A DNA stretch of 64,000 bases from Bacillota bacterium (GCA_023418475.1 JAEZZO010000009.1:66927-130926), one strand, 5' to 3'. Counted from the first letter of the stretch, positions 34,534-43,546 are shown. Numbers and translations: made by a program. The notes: generated by a model from the letters alone, not told the origin.

Positions 34534-35523
34534 TTAATCCTTTACCTCTGTATCAAAGCCATAATTTTGATAGATAGTCTTTGCATCATCAGAAAGCATA
34601 TATTGAAGAAAGTCAGCCGCTGCCTTTTTCTCCAGTTCATCTGCATCGGAATTCTTTACCTGACATACAGGATATATAATATCTCCTGTCAGGTCACGGC
34701 TTACCTTCTCAAGTATCTTTAGCGTAAAGCCTTGTTTTGTATATTTTATATAGTCCGAATAATAACAGGTTGCCACTTCATTCGATCCTTCTGATACAGC
34801 CTGTGCAGCTGCACCAACCGTATCACATTCATTGATCTCAACACCTCCCAGGGCTTTGGAGACCTGCTGTGTTGTAATCAGTGATGAATCCTCTGCTTTT
34901 TTCAGCACGCCTAATGCAATCAGAGCTTTTCTTGTATAATTTCCTGCCGGAACCGTTCCCCCTGGTATAGCAAGACTGCCTGCCTTCATTATATTTGCTA
35001 TTCCTGTTACCGCTGTCTTGCTTCCTTCGTAGGTCATCACGATCAATTGATTGTTAACCAGATTATGCCTTGTACCCTCCATAAGCAGCTGATCCTTATC
35101 CTGCAGTGTATCTACCTGTTTCTGGGCTGCCGATAAGAATAAATCACATCCGCCTGCCTCCTCAATCTGAGCCAGAAGAGTGCCTGAGCTGTCATAAACA
35201 GCAGAAATTTTCACATTGGGTTGTTGTTGATTATACTTTGCAATCACCTCTGCCATTGCATCACTCATACTGTTTGCTGCAAATAAATATACCGTTGTAG
35301 TGTCGAATTTATCCGCCACTTTTCTGTCTGCGTCCGCGGTTGGCTGTGCGGCTTCTGTGGGTATCTGTGTCGCAGTTGTTGTTGCTTGTGCAGCCGGTGC
35401 AGTAGCAGACACTGCTTCCGAGGCTATGGAAGCTTTCGTGTTTACACAACCGGATAATATACCCGCTGCAAGAATAATTACTGCCAAAAAAGTCATAATT
35501 TTTTTGATCATTTTTCTCTCCAT
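34534..35523 (-). CDS. modA: Molybdate-binding lipoprotein
   Basis: 329 residues from the ATG at 35523 (MERKMIKKIMTF), chosen because GGAGG stands five bases before it. Signal peptide with lipobox ILSGC, then an Ala/Thr-rich linker of about 45 residues. The ModA fold begins at TTTVYLFAANSMSDAMAEV and includes YDSSGTLLAQIEEAGGCDLFLSA. It captures molybdate or tungstate for ModBC. Confidence 0.93.
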   Translation of the reverse strand: MERKMIKKIMTFLAVIILAAGILSGCVNTKASIASEAVSATAPAAQATTTATQIPTEAAQPTADADRKVADKFDTTTVYLFAANSMSDAMAEVIAKYNQQQPNVKISAVYDSSGTLLAQIEEAGGCDLFLSAAQKQVDTLQDKDQLLMEGTRHNLVNNQLIVMTYEGSKTAVTGIANIMKAGSLAIPGGTVPAGNYTRKALIALGVLKKAEDSSLITTQQVSKALGGVEINECDTVGAAAQAVSEGSNEVATCYYSDYIKYTKQGFTLKILEKVSRDLTGDIIYPVCQVKNSDADELEKKAAADFLQYMLSDDAKTIYQNYGFDTEVKD

Positions 35524-35748
35524 TCTTTCCTCCATTCCTGCGCCTTTGTTATGCGCGGTTAAGCATGTATTAAAGATGATACAGTTAAGGGGTTACAAAT
35601 ATATGCTTTTTCTGTTTCCTGAAATCGTAAATATCATAACACCTTCCGTGGTATCGGTAAAATTATTAGATGAAATCCCGGTTTCCTGTATCATTAGGAA
35701 TTACTAATGTTGAGAATATATCTTAATTACAGTATAAAGAAGTATTTT

Positions 35749-36663
35749 TCAGCCAATCTGTAAACTATGTACTGCCTCGGCCTTTTTATTTTTACTTCGA
35801 TTGATTACGATATCAAAAAAATCCTCCATATCAGAAGTAATGTATTTATTCTTTGAATAGGTGATCATAAGTTTTCTGTCAAGCTGCATTCTCTCAACCT
35901 TCAGGTAACGGATGTACCCATCTCTCAGCTGTTCTTTAATTAACTCATACGGAAGTACGGAAATTCCCATATCATTATGTACCGCATGAACTAAGGCGGA
36001 GGTACTATTGCTTTCCCAGTATGGTTCTGCCTTAAGTCCGAGCCTTATCATATTCTGGTCAAATAAATCTCTGACTCCTGCTCCCTTTTCCCTTAAAAGA
36101 AGCTTCTCGTTGATAATCTCTTCCGGTCTTAAGCTTCTTTTTTGCTGCCACTTTGTAGCCATAGAGGATACAAATAATATTCGATCCTGTTTAAAAAAAA
36201 TTTCTTCCAGAAGGTCTTTCTCAGAAGCCTCTTCCATTAGCGCGAAATCAATTTTATTAGCTCTCAGCATCTCCTTTAGAGCTGAGGCGCGGTTAACATG
36301 TAATAATACCTCAACATTTTTATGATTTTCCTTAAATTCATTAATAAATTCATAAATCATACTTTCTCCGACTGTAAAATTCACACCAATTCGGATATTA
36401 TAATCCACCGGCTTATTAAGTTCTCCTTCTAATTCCTTGCACTGCGTAATTATTCTGTTGGCATAATCATAAAGGATTCTACCGGATTCTGTTATATACA
36501 GCTTATGATACAGTCTCTCAAAAAGCTCACAATGATAATATTGCTCCATTTCCTTGACAGTCTGGCTAACAGCAGACTGGGTCATATATAATTTTTCTGC
36601 AGCTATTGTCATGCTCATCGTATGACAGACCGCCAGATATATCTTAAAATGCCTGATTGTCAT
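35749..36663 (-). CDS. LysR-family transcriptional regulator
   Basis: 304 residues. N-terminal winged helix (MTIRHFKIYLAVCHTMSMTI, AAEKLYMTQSAVSQTVKEME) and a substrate-binding domain from about residue 90 (NIRIGVNFTVGES). It sits between the nif tail and modA on the same strand, so it may control molybdate uptake or the nif tail. The ligand cannot be predicted. AGGGTGATATGA precedes the ATG. Confidence 0.9.
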   Translation of the reverse strand: MTIRHFKIYLAVCHTMSMTIAAEKLYMTQSAVSQTVKEMEQYYHCELFERLYHKLYITESGRILYDYANRIITQCKELEGELNKPVDYNIRIGVNFTVGESMIYEFINEFKENHKNVEVLLHVNRASALKEMLRANKIDFALMEEASEKDLLEEIFFKQDRILFVSSMATKWQQKRSLRPEEIINEKLLLREKGAGVRDLFDQNMIRLGLKAEPYWESNSTSALVHAVHNDMGISVLPYELIKEQLRDGYIRYLKVERMQLDRKLMITYSKNKYITSDMEDFFDIVINRSKNKKAEAVHSLQIG

Positions 36664-36717
36664 TCATATCACCCTGTTTCTTATTTTATTTTCTTGTTTA
36701 TTTGCTTATTAATTTTC

Positions 36718-37011
36718 TTATTTTTCTTTCTCTATCTCCACCACTCCTGCATGAAGCAGTTTGGCAAGCAACTCCTCCACCTCCATCCTAGCATCCTCTT
36801 CATCAATATCATTTCGAAGCATGACTGCCTCAACCATATCCTGGAGGGATGTCTTCTCCTTAAGTTTCAGCCACAGAAAGCACCCCAGTTCATTCAGAGA
36901 ATTCATACTTACAACTGCACCTGCCTCATCCTCTGTATGAAAAACATTAAACTCTCCGCCGAATTCCCTTAGAATATATTCCTTCTTTATCAAGATGTTT
37001 TTAATTTCCAT
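36718..37011 (-). CDS. PqqD-like (RRE-fold) small protein
   Basis: 97 residues. The pattern of a beta hairpin, then LNELGCFLWLKLKEKTSLQDMVEAV, then a helical ARMEVEELLAKLLHAGVVE tail matches the PqqD/RiPP-recognition-element fold. AGAGGAAGATACG precedes the ATG; it follows the chaperonin-like gene by 35 bases and so shares its operon. No precursor peptide or maturase of its own is visible. It may bind a peptide tail of a nif protein. Function is unknown. Confidence 0.7.
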   Translation of the reverse strand: MEIKNILIKKEYILREFGGEFNVFHTEDEAGAVVSMNSLNELGCFLWLKLKEKTSLQDMVEAVMLRNDIDEEDARMEVEELLAKLLHAGVVEIEKEK

Positions 37012-37046
37012 CGTATCTTCCTCTTTCTATAGCATAAACCAATCCA

Positions 37047-38678
37047 CTATCCTCTCATAATGGGAACCCCTTGCTTTTGCAGTGCAATATCTTCCCTGTC
37101 AGGGGATACACTAACCATCAATATTTGTGTATTTAGCCACTCATATACAACGCTTGCCGCCTGGTTGAGTGCAGTTACTACAGTCGTCACAGAATCAAAT
37201 ATACCTGCCTTTATCATATCAGTAAATTCATGAGTAACAACATTATAACCTATTTTTCCTGCCGAATTCTGTATCCTTAGGATTGCTTCCTTCTCACCCA
37301 GACTCTCCTTGCGTAGAAGAGCTGATACAGGAGCCTTAAGTGCCTCCAATACCAGCCACTCCCCAAGACGTATTTCCTCCGTTTCATTGCTCTTTAACAG
37401 TTCTTTCTGCAACAAACCGGAAATAGCGGCAAGCGCACTTCCTCCGCCCGGCAATACACCTGCTCCTGCTGCTGTAATAAATGCAAGAGCCGATTGTATT
37501 CTATGTGTTTCCTCATGCATTTGTAGAAGTGAGGGTGCCCCTACTCTAATCACCGCTACTTTGCCCGTCAAATTGCCAATCCGCTCCCTGTACTGATTTT
37601 TATTCAATATTTCCGTATCTCCTGTTTCCATATGTTCTTTTATTTTTTTAATCTGTTTCATTCTCTTTTCCATATTTCCTGCACCTCCCAGGAAAAGTAT
37701 CTTATTCTTTTCAATTCGGATTTCTGAGGTTCTTCCAAGGTCGGAAAGTGTGGCTGTCTCGAGTGTAAGAGGATGATTACCGGTAAATAACGTACCGCCG
37801 GTATATACCGACAGATCCTCCAGCATATCTGCTTTTCTTCTTCCAATTCCCGGAATTTTAATAACTGCAGCGCGAAATATTTTTTTATTAATATTTTGAA
37901 GAAAAAGGGTTAGCGCTTCTTCTTTTATATCTTCGGCGACAATAATCAGTGCCTCATTTGCAGCTACTATCTGTTCGAGAAGGGGTAGGAGTTTGGAAAA
38001 CTTTGTAATGGTTTGATCGGTCAAAAGTATATAAGGTTTATAAAATATTGTAACACCTTTCTCCTTTTCCAGGCGCAGCTGCTCGGACAAATAACCGCCC
38101 GTTATTTCAAAGCCTTCCCTGATCTCCAATTCTGTCGATAATCCATGCCCCTCTTTCACAAGAACAGTCCCGCTTTTTCCTACCTTTTCATATGCCTCGA
38201 AAATGAGATGCGCCAATTCTTCCTCCGCCAACTCATATTGCAGTGCCCTCATAAGACCGTCTCTTGTAAAAGGCTCTGCCATTTCTTTTATTTTTTCTTC
38301 TATCACAGGAATTATTTTTTTTAAACCACGTCCTAATATCACCGGATTGGCTCCTCCTGCTATCAAACGTTTCGCCTGATAGATCATTTCCCGAATAAAG
38401 ATAAGGGTCAGTACAGATCCGTCCCCTGCAATACATTCCGTATTCAGGGCAGCCTCCTTTGCCAGCTGTATTCCTTCATCGACAAATAAATCCTTAGATT
38501 TTAAGTTTCGTAATATGGAACTGGTTTGAGCCGAAAGCAGCAGATTTCCGTTTTCGTCATCCATGACTGCATTCGTACCACCAGGCCCGTAGGTACCTAA
38601 CAGAAGACGGTAAACCTCTTGTATTCCTGCCGCCAGGGATTCTCTCGCTTCTTCCGCTGTTTTAAATGCTTTTATCAT
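37047..38678 (-). CDS. Divergent GroEL-like chaperonin in the nif cluster
   Basis: 543 residues from the ATG at 38678 (MIKAFKTAEEARESLAAGIQ), behind GAGGGAAAAT. The Hsp60 fold is recognisable along its length: LLGTYGPGGTNAVMDDENGN, ECIAGDGSVLTLIFIREM, the apical GGYLSEQL, and ITAAGAGVLPGGGSALAAIS. GroEL Asp87 (GDG) is kept. The segments matching Asp52 (TKDG) and Asp398 (RVEDAL) read SAQTS and RIQSAL, so both aspartates appear lost. It lacks the GGM tail. No groES lies nearby. Possibly a dedicated chaperone for nitrogenase or its neighbours; inferred. Confidence 0.75.
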   Translation of the reverse strand: MIKAFKTAEEARESLAAGIQEVYRLLLGTYGPGGTNAVMDDENGNLLLSAQTSSILRNLKSKDLFVDEGIQLAKEAALNTECIAGDGSVLTLIFIREMIYQAKRLIAGGANPVILGRGLKKIIPVIEEKIKEMAEPFTRDGLMRALQYELAEEELAHLIFEAYEKVGKSGTVLVKEGHGLSTELEIREGFEITGGYLSEQLRLEKEKGVTIFYKPYILLTDQTITKFSKLLPLLEQIVAANEALIIVAEDIKEEALTLFLQNINKKIFRAAVIKIPGIGRRKADMLEDLSVYTGGTLFTGNHPLTLETATLSDLGRTSEIRIEKNKILFLGGAGNMEKRMKQIKKIKEHMETGDTEILNKNQYRERIGNLTGKVAVIRVGAPSLLQMHEETHRIQSALAFITAAGAGVLPGGGSALAAISGLLQKELLKSNETEEIRLGEWLVLEALKAPVSALLRKESLGEKEAILRIQNSAGKIGYNVVTHEFTDMIKAGIFDSVTTVVTALNQAASVVYEWLNTQILMVSVSPDREDIALQKQGVPIMRG

Positions 38679-38791
38679 ATTTTCCCTCATTCCTGCGCAT
38701 GTTTTGTGTGCATATTAAGTTTGCGCCAAGGATTACGTAGGCACAAACTACTCTCATTTCTTAATCTGTTAGAAGCTTGCAAAATCCTGTC

Positions 38792-39220
38792 TTATATTGC
38801 AAACATCGTCTGATCACCAATCAGTTCAAAGCTGTATAAAGTATCCGTAAGCTCCCTCTGTGCAAATATCAAAAGTTCATGATACAGTTCCTTATCGCCC
38901 TGATATTGTATGGTAACTAGTATGCTGAAGGTTTTATCTTCCCTCCCTGTTTTATATAATTCGCATTTTACTTCGGTATCCTCTGTGATTTTATATTTCG
39001 GATTAAGGCCGATATAAGCCACTTCACAAAAAGACATAACGCAGTTACCAAGGGTAATTCCTTCCTGGAGAAAAGCCTGAAAAGATGCACAAAAGCCTTC
39101 CGGTGTGGTTTCAAATAGTTTCTTTCCTTCCTTATTTAACTGCTCATAAAATTTTTTACCTAAAAGCATCTTACAAGTTAATTCTTCCTGTACGGTACCT
39201 ACCTTTGTACATTGTGTCAT
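38792..39220 (-). CDS. Uncharacterised 142-residue protein of the nif tail
   Basis: I do not recognise a family. It is soluble, with alternating helices and strands; segments include CASFQAFLQEGITLGNC and KCELYKTGREDKTFSILVTI. The start overlaps the preceding stop by four bases (ATGA), and GGAAGGAAGC lies upstream, so it is translationally coupled to the MORN-like gene. It is followed after about 110 bases by the chaperonin-like gene. Confidence 0.7.
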   Translation of the reverse strand: MTQCTKVGTVQEELTCKMLLGKKFYEQLNKEGKKLFETTPEGFCASFQAFLQEGITLGNCVMSFCEVAYIGLNPKYKITEDTEVKCELYKTGREDKTFSILVTIQYQGDKELYHELLIFAQRELTDTLYSFELIGDQTMFAI

Positions 39221-40215
39221 AAAGCTTCCTTCCTTTCTTTCTCGAAACGCCTGCAGCCGCTGCAGCCACTGCAGCCTGTTGCCTCTGTCAGAGCAATTAA
39301 ATTCTTAAGAAGCAGCTCCGTTCTTAGTTGACTTCCTGTTATTAGAAATTCATGTGTCAAACTGTCGCTGTCTGCTACTAGCAACCTTCCCTTCAAAAAA
39401 TCCAGTTTGATAGGAATGATTTCCGTTTTATCTGCATCCGTCATACTCATTCGATCTTCCGGAACAATCCGTATCTCCTGCTTGCCATCCTTTATAATTA
39501 CTGCTGTGACTGCAGATTTCAGGGATTTTATTCTGCCATCCTCATAAAAGCTTAAGGAACTGCTGCCATCTCCAATACCGATTGCCTGGTTGTCGTATAC
39601 ATAATAATCTGTTTCTGCAATTGTTATTCTTGCAGGCTTATCCGGTTCAACCGACTGCAGAGTGCCATTTTCATAAAAGCATATCTCATATCGGACCCTG
39701 ATTGATCCTGCCGGTGTATAAACGATAATATTTTCTCCCGGCCAAAGCATAATACTCTTAATTACTCCGGAATCATAAAACTGAATGCAGCTAATTCTGC
39801 CTTTGTACGTCTGTCCATACGCATCCACTTCACAAATACCAAGTCTTTCTGCCTCATCCTCTTCCGACCAGTAAGCACTGATCATTCCATAGGATAAAAA
39901 GAAACGATGTAAATGGCCTGACGGATAAAAGGTAACTAATTCTGCCTTCCTTCTTCCGACAGGTGTATTTATTTCCTGCTGTTCCTCCAAATATACGGAT
40001 TTTAATGCTCCATTGCGGTAGAATTTAACGGCATCTCTATAGCGTGTGCGAAAATCCTCCTCCCTGTATTTTGGTATGTAGGTTTCACCCTGGTAAGAGA
40101 TTTCATTCCGCTCTCCAAACATACAGGATAAAAGCTTACCATTATGGTCTACTGTTTCCCCGACTACACCGCGAAGCAGTCCGACACTTGTGTAATAATT
40201 TTTATCTTCCTGCAT
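39217..40215 (-). CDS. MORN/YwqK-like repeat protein with C-terminal CxxCxxC
   Basis: 332 residues with at least five repeats of the type FYxxGxLKS: FYRNGALKS, FYPSGHLHR, FYDSGVIKS, FYENGTLQS and FYEDGRIKS, about 45-60 residues apart. The last 20 residues include TGCSGCSGCRRFEKER, which could bind a metal or iron-sulfur cluster. MORN-like repeats form beta-hairpin scaffolds. AGGAGGCTGTAC precedes the ATG. Its place downstream of the AnfO-like gene suggests a nitrogenase-related role, which is inferred. Confidence 0.7.
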   Translation of the reverse strand: MQEDKNYYTSVGLLRGVVGETVDHNGKLLSCMFGERNEISYQGETYIPKYREEDFRTRYRDAVKFYRNGALKSVYLEEQQEINTPVGRRKAELVTFYPSGHLHRFFLSYGMISAYWSEEDEAERLGICEVDAYGQTYKGRISCIQFYDSGVIKSIMLWPGENIIVYTPAGSIRVRYEICFYENGTLQSVEPDKPARITIAETDYYVYDNQAIGIGDGSSSLSFYEDGRIKSLKSAVTAVIIKDGKQEIRIVPEDRMSMTDADKTEIIPIKLDFLKGRLLVADSDSLTHEFLITGSQLRTELLLKNLIALTEATGCSGCSGCRRFEKERKEAL

Positions 40216-40375
40216 GTACAGCCTCCTATTCTTTACAGTATTTATGTTTCCCTGTATTTTAACATCAATTTCTCATGTTGCTTATTTAGCCCCTGGGTTA
40301 ATATTAACCATCAAATCATAATAACTAACTGCCAAACCTGAAGATTTTTTTATATCCATATTGCTGCGAAACAAC

Positions 40376-41008
40376 CTATTTATGTGTAATCAATATCTGA
40401 CATGCTCCGCTCTCCTGCTTTGCTTCCATATTAAGTGCATTTTCCTCCACATAATGCTCCAGCCAGGGCATTAGATGATCACACTGAATGACGAGGGAAT
40501 AGAATAAATCATTTTCAAAAAAAGGCAACAGCATCTTTTTACTTGATAAATCAGGATGATATTTGATTGCTTTACGAAAATCCAAATAGTAATTTCCTTC
40601 ATCATCCGTCGGAATTGGTCTGGGTGGTATAATATCCGTTTCCTCTTCCATTACATTCTGCTCGGCTATGAAATCCTCAAAGATAGCATCAAATAATGCC
40701 TTACTGATTTCATCCGCTTCAAATACCTCCAGTCCGGTTCTGCATAAGGTATGATAGGGTATTCCGACAATTTCGCTGCCAACCAGATATTGACAGCTGC
40801 GTTCCAGGATGTTTTTAGCAATAAAAACAGCAATCTGCCTTACAGCAATAGTGCTTCGCGTATTGAATTTAGTATCTGCAGGGAAACGGTCAACCATTGT
40901 CCAATCTACCTGTTTCTCATAAATCAGAATTTCTTTTATCGAAAAAAAATCTGCCAATTTCCCATCCAAGCCTACTGCCAACGCTATTCGATCCATTGTT
41001 TTCTCCAT
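40376..41008 (-). CDS. AnfO-like nitrogenase accessory protein
   Basis: 210 residues. The N-terminal pattern RIALAVGLDGKLADFFSIKE, then a VDRFPADTKF segment, and CQYLVGSEIVGIPYHTLCRT with GLEVFEADE resembles AnfO, an accessory protein first named in Fe-only nitrogenase clusters. It lies 37 bases after the nifV alpha gene with AGGAGGATTGT before the ATG, so it is part of the nif transcription unit. The residues after about 130 are not recognised. AnfO function is poorly known; a link to haem or to cofactor handling has been suggested for relatives. Confidence 0.65.
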   Translation of the reverse strand: MEKTMDRIALAVGLDGKLADFFSIKEILIYEKQVDWTMVDRFPADTKFNTRSTIAVRQIAVFIAKNILERSCQYLVGSEIVGIPYHTLCRTGLEVFEADEISKALFDAIFEDFIAEQNVMEEETDIIPPRPIPTDDEGNYYLDFRKAIKYHPDLSSKKMLLPFFENDLFYSLVIQCDHLMPWLEHYVEENALNMEAKQESGACQILITHK

Positions 41009-41045
41009 ACAATCCTCCTATCAAGATACCGCAAAGCGACATCTC

Positions 41046-41849
41046 TTATAAGCTATCTTTCAATATTTCGATTAACATATCCTCGATCAGTTTTATCCTA
41101 TGTTTATCAATTCCAAAGTCATAAAGTCTTTCTGCTGAATGAATTAGATCATGTAAATTGCAATTACCCGCTCTTTCGCCAATTCCCAGAAGAGTACAGT
41201 CTAAAAGCATTGCTCCTGCACCTGCCATAGAAATAGTATTGGCCACTGCCATTCCAAGATCGTTGTGTTCATGTGTCTCAATCTGTATCGGAAGCTCACC
41301 CACCAATTCCCTGACAATCGCAGCACTATTGGATGGATAAAATGCTCCAACCGTGTCTGCCAGACGTATTGTAGATACTCCCATTTCATTCACAAAGCGT
41401 GCCATACATTTTAAGAATCCGATATCAGCTCTGGAAGCATCCTCAAACCCCATTGTAACTGTAATTCCCGTACGGTTAATTATCTCAATACACTTACTTG
41501 CCTGACTTCTGATCCAATCCTTGTTCTTTTTCAATTTACCATAAATTTGAAGATAAGAAACTGGCATTCCAATGTGTATCCGATCCGGGCACAAGCTTAC
41601 TGCCTCTCTGACATCTTCCTCTATCATTCTGCACCACAGGGATATTTCAGCATGCTTCTTCTGTTTCATTATTTTCTCTATAATATAAGACTCCTGTTCC
41701 TTAGCAAATACTCCGATTTCTATTTCATGAATTCCAATCTCATCAAGCTGCAAAGCCATTTGTATTTTATCCTCTGGCCGAAACGCAATCCCGGGGCACT
41801 GCTCTCCATCCCGTAATGTGGTATCAACAATCCATCGTTTTGGTTTCAT
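41046..41849 (-). CDS. nifV-alpha: Homocitrate synthase alpha subunit (NifV alpha)
   Basis: 267 residues forming only the catalytic TIM barrel of the isopropylmalate/homocitrate synthase family: VDTTLRDGEQCPGIAF at the N-terminus, GFEDASRADIGFL, and the HEHNDLGMAVANTI metal site. The C-terminal LeuA-like part is supplied by the separate upstream gene, as in Clostridium pasteurianum. Homocitrate is the organic ligand of FeMo-cofactor. Confidence 0.92.
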   Translation of the reverse strand: MKPKRWIVDTTLRDGEQCPGIAFRPEDKIQMALQLDEIGIHEIEIGVFAKEQESYIIEKIMKQKKHAEISLWCRMIEEDVREAVSLCPDRIHIGMPVSYLQIYGKLKKNKDWIRSQASKCIEIINRTGITVTMGFEDASRADIGFLKCMARFVNEMGVSTIRLADTVGAFYPSNSAAIVRELVGELPIQIETHEHNDLGMAVANTISMAGAGAMLLDCTLLGIGERAGNCNLHDLIHSAERLYDFGIDKHRIKLIEDMLIEILKDSL

Positions 41850-41912
41850 AATCCCCTCCCTGCGCCAAGTGGCAGCTTAATTCTGTCAGTTGTAAGGCAG
41901 TGTTTTACTGTT

Positions 41913-42884
41913 TCAAATATCCAGTGTACTTCTTACAATCTGTACAAATTCCTCATCGGAGATACTCCGCCTGTTTCGCATGCTGGTCTCCTTTATCCGG
42001 GTTAAAATATTACTTTCCTGACTTTGTGTCAGCAGTGGGAGCTTAAGCTCCTGTCTTTTATATTCTACACTAACTCTTCCAGAGTGTTTTCCCAGTATAA
42101 TATTTCTTGTCCTTCCAAGCATCTGGGGAGAAACACATTCGTAATTGGTAGAATTTTTTAATACTCCGTCGACATGAATTCCCGATTCAATGTCGAAGAT
42201 GGTATTCCCTACGATGGGAGCTTTATTTCCGATTTTTCCAAGTCCTGCTCTTTCATAAAGCTCCTTCATCTCAATCAGAGCACCATAATTCTGTCTCATC
42301 CGAAATTGACCGGTATAACGAAGTGCCATAATCACCTGTTCGGTAGCCGCCAGATTCCCAATTCCGAGAAAAGAGGTAATAATATCCTGTCCCCCATTCA
42401 TTACATACTCAACAGCAATTGCGCTGGCACAATTATAACTATTTTCAGGCCGCAGAATAATTCTCACTGTATTCGCATACTCTCTCATCTGCTGAAACTT
42501 GTTCTTGTAATCATGACAGATAAAATCATCCAGACCTGTAAGAAGAACCCCATTGGTAAAATGAAAGGTTTTTAATTTCATAATTTCACGAACATCATTT
42601 AATTGATAGCTGCAGATTACCCGATCCTCTCCTGTTTTATATCTTTTAAAATACCAGTTGATTCCGTAATAGCCCGAAGTATTTTCCGTTGCTTCCAGCT
42701 CCATATAAAACTTTCGATCTGTCGGAATATCCTGTTGCAACAGACGATATACATATTTCGAAATCAGTATATCGGTAATTCCAACCATTTTTAGATGATG
42801 AATAAACTCTAATGCAAATTCTTTTGTAAACTCCGTGTTTTCTTCGGTGATATAATTTAAAGTTGAATCGATAATATGAAACAT
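41913..42884 (-). CDS. nifV-omega: Homocitrate synthase omega subunit (NifV omega)
   Basis: 323 residues from the ATG at 42884 (MFHIIDSTLNYITEEN), preferred because GGGGAGG lies just before it; longer frames upstream lack this. It keeps barrel-like segments but also the IESGIHVDGVLKN and ILGKHSGRVSVEYK motifs found in the second half of homocitrate and isopropylmalate synthases. It forms the heteromeric enzyme with NifV alpha, whose gene follows 63 bases later. Confidence 0.9.
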   Translation of the reverse strand: MFHIIDSTLNYITEENTEFTKEFALEFIHHLKMVGITDILISKYVYRLLQQDIPTDRKFYMELEATENTSGYYGINWYFKRYKTGEDRVICSYQLNDVREIMKLKTFHFTNGVLLTGLDDFICHDYKNKFQQMREYANTVRIILRPENSYNCASAIAVEYVMNGGQDIITSFLGIGNLAATEQVIMALRYTGQFRMRQNYGALIEMKELYERAGLGKIGNKAPIVGNTIFDIESGIHVDGVLKNSTNYECVSPQMLGRTRNIILGKHSGRVSVEYKRQELKLPLLTQSQESNILTRIKETSMRNRRSISDEEFVQIVRSTLDI

Positions 42885-43009
42885 AAACCTCCCCTTTCTG
42901 CCGGAGCTATTTCCGTAACGATTTAGGCTCCGGGCATAATACTTGTTATCTATCCTGCTTTGAGTATCCAAACCCTATCCGGTAAATACTGCTAAAATCG
43001 AGTCTATCC

Positions 43010-43318
43010 TCAGATCATCAAATCCTTTACCGGAGTGCCATCTTCAAAATGTTCATCAAATATTCTATCTACGTCATCTTCCGTAACATTTCCATACCAG
43101 ATTCCCTCCGGATATACAACTACCACCGGCCCCTTTGCGCAGATACCAAAGCACCCCGTATTATTTACGACTACTTGCCCTGACAGGTCCCTGTCAGATA
43201 TCTCTTCCATAAACTTTTGTAATAAAGCAACGGAACCTTTATTATGGCAAAAGCCTCTTTGCTGTCCTGTAATGGTACAGCTGGTACAGATAAACACATG
43301 ATATTTTGGTTGAACCAT
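43010..43318 (-). CDS. Thioredoxin-like 2Fe-2S ferredoxin (clostridial nif-associated type)
   Basis: 102 residues, close in pattern to the C. pasteurianum 2Fe-2S ferredoxin: HVFICTSCTITGQQRGFCHN at the start, VNNTGCFGICAKGPVVVVYPEG in the middle. The cysteines near 11, 14, 24 and the later CFGIC pair supply cluster ligands. It is a likely partner of the MoFe protein or of cofactor assembly. Confidence 0.94.
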   Translation of the reverse strand: MVQPKYHVFICTSCTITGQQRGFCHNKGSVALLQKFMEEISDRDLSGQVVVNNTGCFGICAKGPVVVVYPEGIWYGNVTEDDVDRIFDEHFEDGTPVKDLMI

Positions 43319-43350
43319 ATAAAATTCTCCTTTATTATTTATTTTTATTT

Positions 43351-43470
43351 AGGTAATTACGAAACGCAAGAATTATATTATTTGTATACACACAAAAGAA
43401 CATGTTCTGGAGCAGAGGAATATATGCACTCCTATTCATCTACATAACCCGGATCAGGTTTTTGACATTC
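43351..43470. repeat. Hybrid of repeat families A and B
   Basis: The left part is family A (AGGTAATTACGAAACGCAAG, then TTGTATACACACAAAAGAAC and ATGTTCTGGAGC). It stops after about 80 bases and runs into the right end of family B (ATCTACATAACCCGGATCAG, GTTTTTGACATTC). It fills the ferredoxin/nifN-B gap. Confidence 0.6.
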
Positions 43471-43546
43471 GAATCCTTCTATTTTTATTGAGAAACTCAA
43501 ATCTTATCATCTTGTGTACAAAGCAAATAGTAACGTATACGTTGTT

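Noticed and set aside
42885..42971. Longer N-terminus for NifV omega
   Set aside because: The extra 29 residues are basic and unlike the family, and GGGGAGG directly precedes the ATG at 42884.
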